Shown: in pieces, positions 62,101 to 64,000 of the stretch | Layout of the letters: each line of letters starts with the position of its first letter | How positions within the stretch are numbered: position 1 is the first letter of the stretch | Assembly (NCBI RefSeq): GCF_035582795.1 | Contig: NC_134371.1 | Span: 48,401,001-48,465,000 of the forward strand | Reading direction: 5' to 3' | Origin: Mycteria americana | Lineage: Eukaryota; Chordata; Aves; Ciconiiformes; Ciconiidae | Length of the DNA stretch: 64,000 nt | Notes under the pieces: generated by a model | Seen by the model: the letters and a program-made list of their open reading frames with translations, nothing else | What the model was told of the DNA's origin: nothing | The model's database searches: none | Translations under genes and position numbers: made by a program

Positions 62101-64000
62101 AGCACAAGTAGCCACTTCTGGAAATAAGACTTCATACAGGTATGTAAGTATTCTTTACTTTACCTGGGAGCAGGCCCTGTCCTACTGAAAGATATAAACT
62201 TCTAAATCAGTTAGTTGCTTTTAAAATTTTGCTCCAGTAGTCCATCAAGTTTGAAAATTTTGTTCCAGCTGTAATTAATAAAGTGAAGAAAATCAGCACA
62301 TTTGAATGTTTTCATCAGCTAGCTGCATAGGGTTTTTCTTAGCCCTCTAACAACAGTAGCAGCTTAGACTGATTTTTGGTTTTTTTTTTTTAAATTGTTC
62401 CTTTTTTAGCACTGAAAAACAGAGAAAGAAAAAATATAGAATTAAGAGTTATTTTCAAAGGCTTTTGAGACCAGACACTTTTACGTTTTGGAATGGAAAG
62501 AGAAAAAAACAATTAGTGTTATTAAGAATGTTTCAGCTGAAGAGTCAATTGTATGTAGCAAAATAACTGGTAAAGCTGAGAAGCTGAAGTTTAAAGTTCA
62601 GAGCTATGATGTGGGGGGTAATAAAAAGATGAAAGTTTTGAATTGATAGAAGGCCCAAGATTTGCTGGGCTTTAGGGTATGTAATTAATTTTTAAGTCCT
62701 ATTTTGAGCTCATGCAGTTCAGTTTAACTCGCAGAGTCTTCCTTTACAGTTTTACGTCTGATAATTTGATTATGAAAAAGAACTCTCCCACATAGAAGAG
62801 AATGCTAGCAATCTTGTTCTGATAAGAGATATTTATACAGCACCACCACATCACTTAAACATAAGGGGGCCATGTGCTTATCCTCATTTCTGATGACGAG
62901 CCCACTGTAGCTATCTAAGATTTGTCAGCACATGTTGATATTCCCTGTTCAGTCGGGGCCAGTGCTTTCCAGTGCTACTTCAGAGTAACTTCTTTGACTT
63001 ACTTGGATATTCTGTGAATTTAATTGCTATAAATTGAGAATCTTTCTTTACACTCACATCTTAAAATGGCACTGATAGAGGACCTAACTTTTAACCTATC
63101 CTTGATCAGGGAGAAAGGAAAAATCTAAGTAATCTTGGGAAAGGGGGCTGGGGAAGAAAGGACTAACTTTTATAAAAAGCAATATAATTGGTAAATTTGC
63201 ATAGCTGAAAGATAAGTGAACGAGCATAATTCATTTGCTGTGGAGTACTCACTAGCAAGCCATTACAGCAAAGTATAATTCAAAATCAGAGTAGTCTGTG
63301 GCTAAGTTTGGGGGGATGATGGTAGAATAAAAGTGACGGAAATGCTGTTTAGACTCACTGCTTACTCTCCCCTCCTTTCTTTGCCAAATGCTGTAATCCG
63401 ATAATCTTTTTCATTTACGCATATAGCCCAAATTCTGTCTTCAGTTATACAAATGTAAATTCCCTTAGTCATGGTTTCATCATATCATAAGCAAAGGTTT
63501 GCTGTTGTATGATAACAGCAAGGTCTTGACCACTGTTTCTAAAATACAGTATACTGGAATTTGTCTTAGTCTGCACAGCCTTTTTTATTAGACCCCATTC
63601 TGATAAAAAGTGAATGCTTTATTCGTCACTTTTTTTTTTTTAATGGAAGGTAATACCACTATAGGAAAGAAGTCTGGGATTAAAACAAGCCTGACTTTGT
63701 TCAGATGCTACAAGCATTAATGGCTGAGAAAACATGATCTACTAGCACATTCCTGGATTGCAAGAGTTGCATAAACTTCAGGTCAGCTGGAGTTGTATAA
63801 ACTAGAACAGTGCAGTCTGTGTAAAATTCTCTGTTTATAGAGAGGTTTCCATGTGGAAAAATCATTAAACCCTTTCACAAATTGTCTTTTTACACAGGAA
63901 TCATTCATCTGGTAATGGAAGTCTTAAGTGGCTAGACAAATATATTTGGAAGGAGAGAAAGAAATAATTCTAGATGTTTTCTGAGCTAATAAGATTTGTT
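56181..64000. other. Intergenic DNA to the window end, no gene seen
   Basis: AT-rich. The longest open frames are 59332-59748 (+, 138 codons) and 60797-61222 (-, 141 codons); neither shows domain motifs, and codon use is unremarkable. No exon of EXTL2, the next gene in human, is visible on either strand. Short T-runs occur near 62380 and 63632. Confidence 0.55.

Noticed and set aside
56181-64000. Search for EXTL2 exons (the next gene in human)
   Set aside because: No glycosyltransferase motifs or plausible exon text on either strand; the gene probably lies beyond the window.

Overview
The window is vertebrate nuclear DNA, most likely from a bird. The evidence is a single-exon GPR88 and a multi-exon VCAM1 in the same orientation (these two genes are also neighbours on human 1p21), CR1-type LINE remnants, a compact AT-rich intergenic region, and GC-rich gene starts. 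The species cannot be named from the sequence, and a crocodilian or turtle is not strictly excluded.

Layout. (1) 152-1240 (+): intact GPR88, an orphan class A receptor, inside a very GC-rich block that runs to about 1.7 kb. (2) About 1.7-37.7 kb: 36 kb of AT-rich intergenic DNA in which I can support no gene. It holds simple repeats, two perfect inverted repeats, a 74-bp tandem duplication, a spaced 20-bp direct repeat and one doubtful CR1 scrap. (3) 37.7-46.2 kb (+): VCAM1. It has a short CpG-rich promoter with tandem kappaB-like sites and a TATA-like box, then eight coding exons (38169-38232, 38963-39241, 39990-40307, 40923-41195, 41795-42061, 42504-42770, 44254-44520, 45245-45405). Every junction is phase 1 with GT/AG borders, and together they give a 631-residue type I membrane protein with six Ig domains. 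(4) 46.2-64 kb: no gene seen. It contains a cluster of old CR1-like LINE fragments in both orientations. EXTL2, the next gene in human, is not recognisable before the window ends.

The most interesting point is inside VCAM1. Between Ig exons 5 and 6 lies a clearly recognisable seventh Ig exon (43354-43607) that is dead: it has an in-frame stop where the F-strand tyrosine should be, a 1-base deletion, and a lost GT donor. What remains of it resembles the membrane-proximal domain 7 of mammalian VCAM1. The domain that now sits next to the membrane has lost its second canonical cysteine and carries five N-glycosylation sequons. The gene also lacks the second domain-1/domain-2-like pair that gives human VCAM1 its second integrin site. 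The promoter keeps the tandem kappaB plus TATA arrangement known from mammals, so cytokine induction through NF-kappaB is expected.
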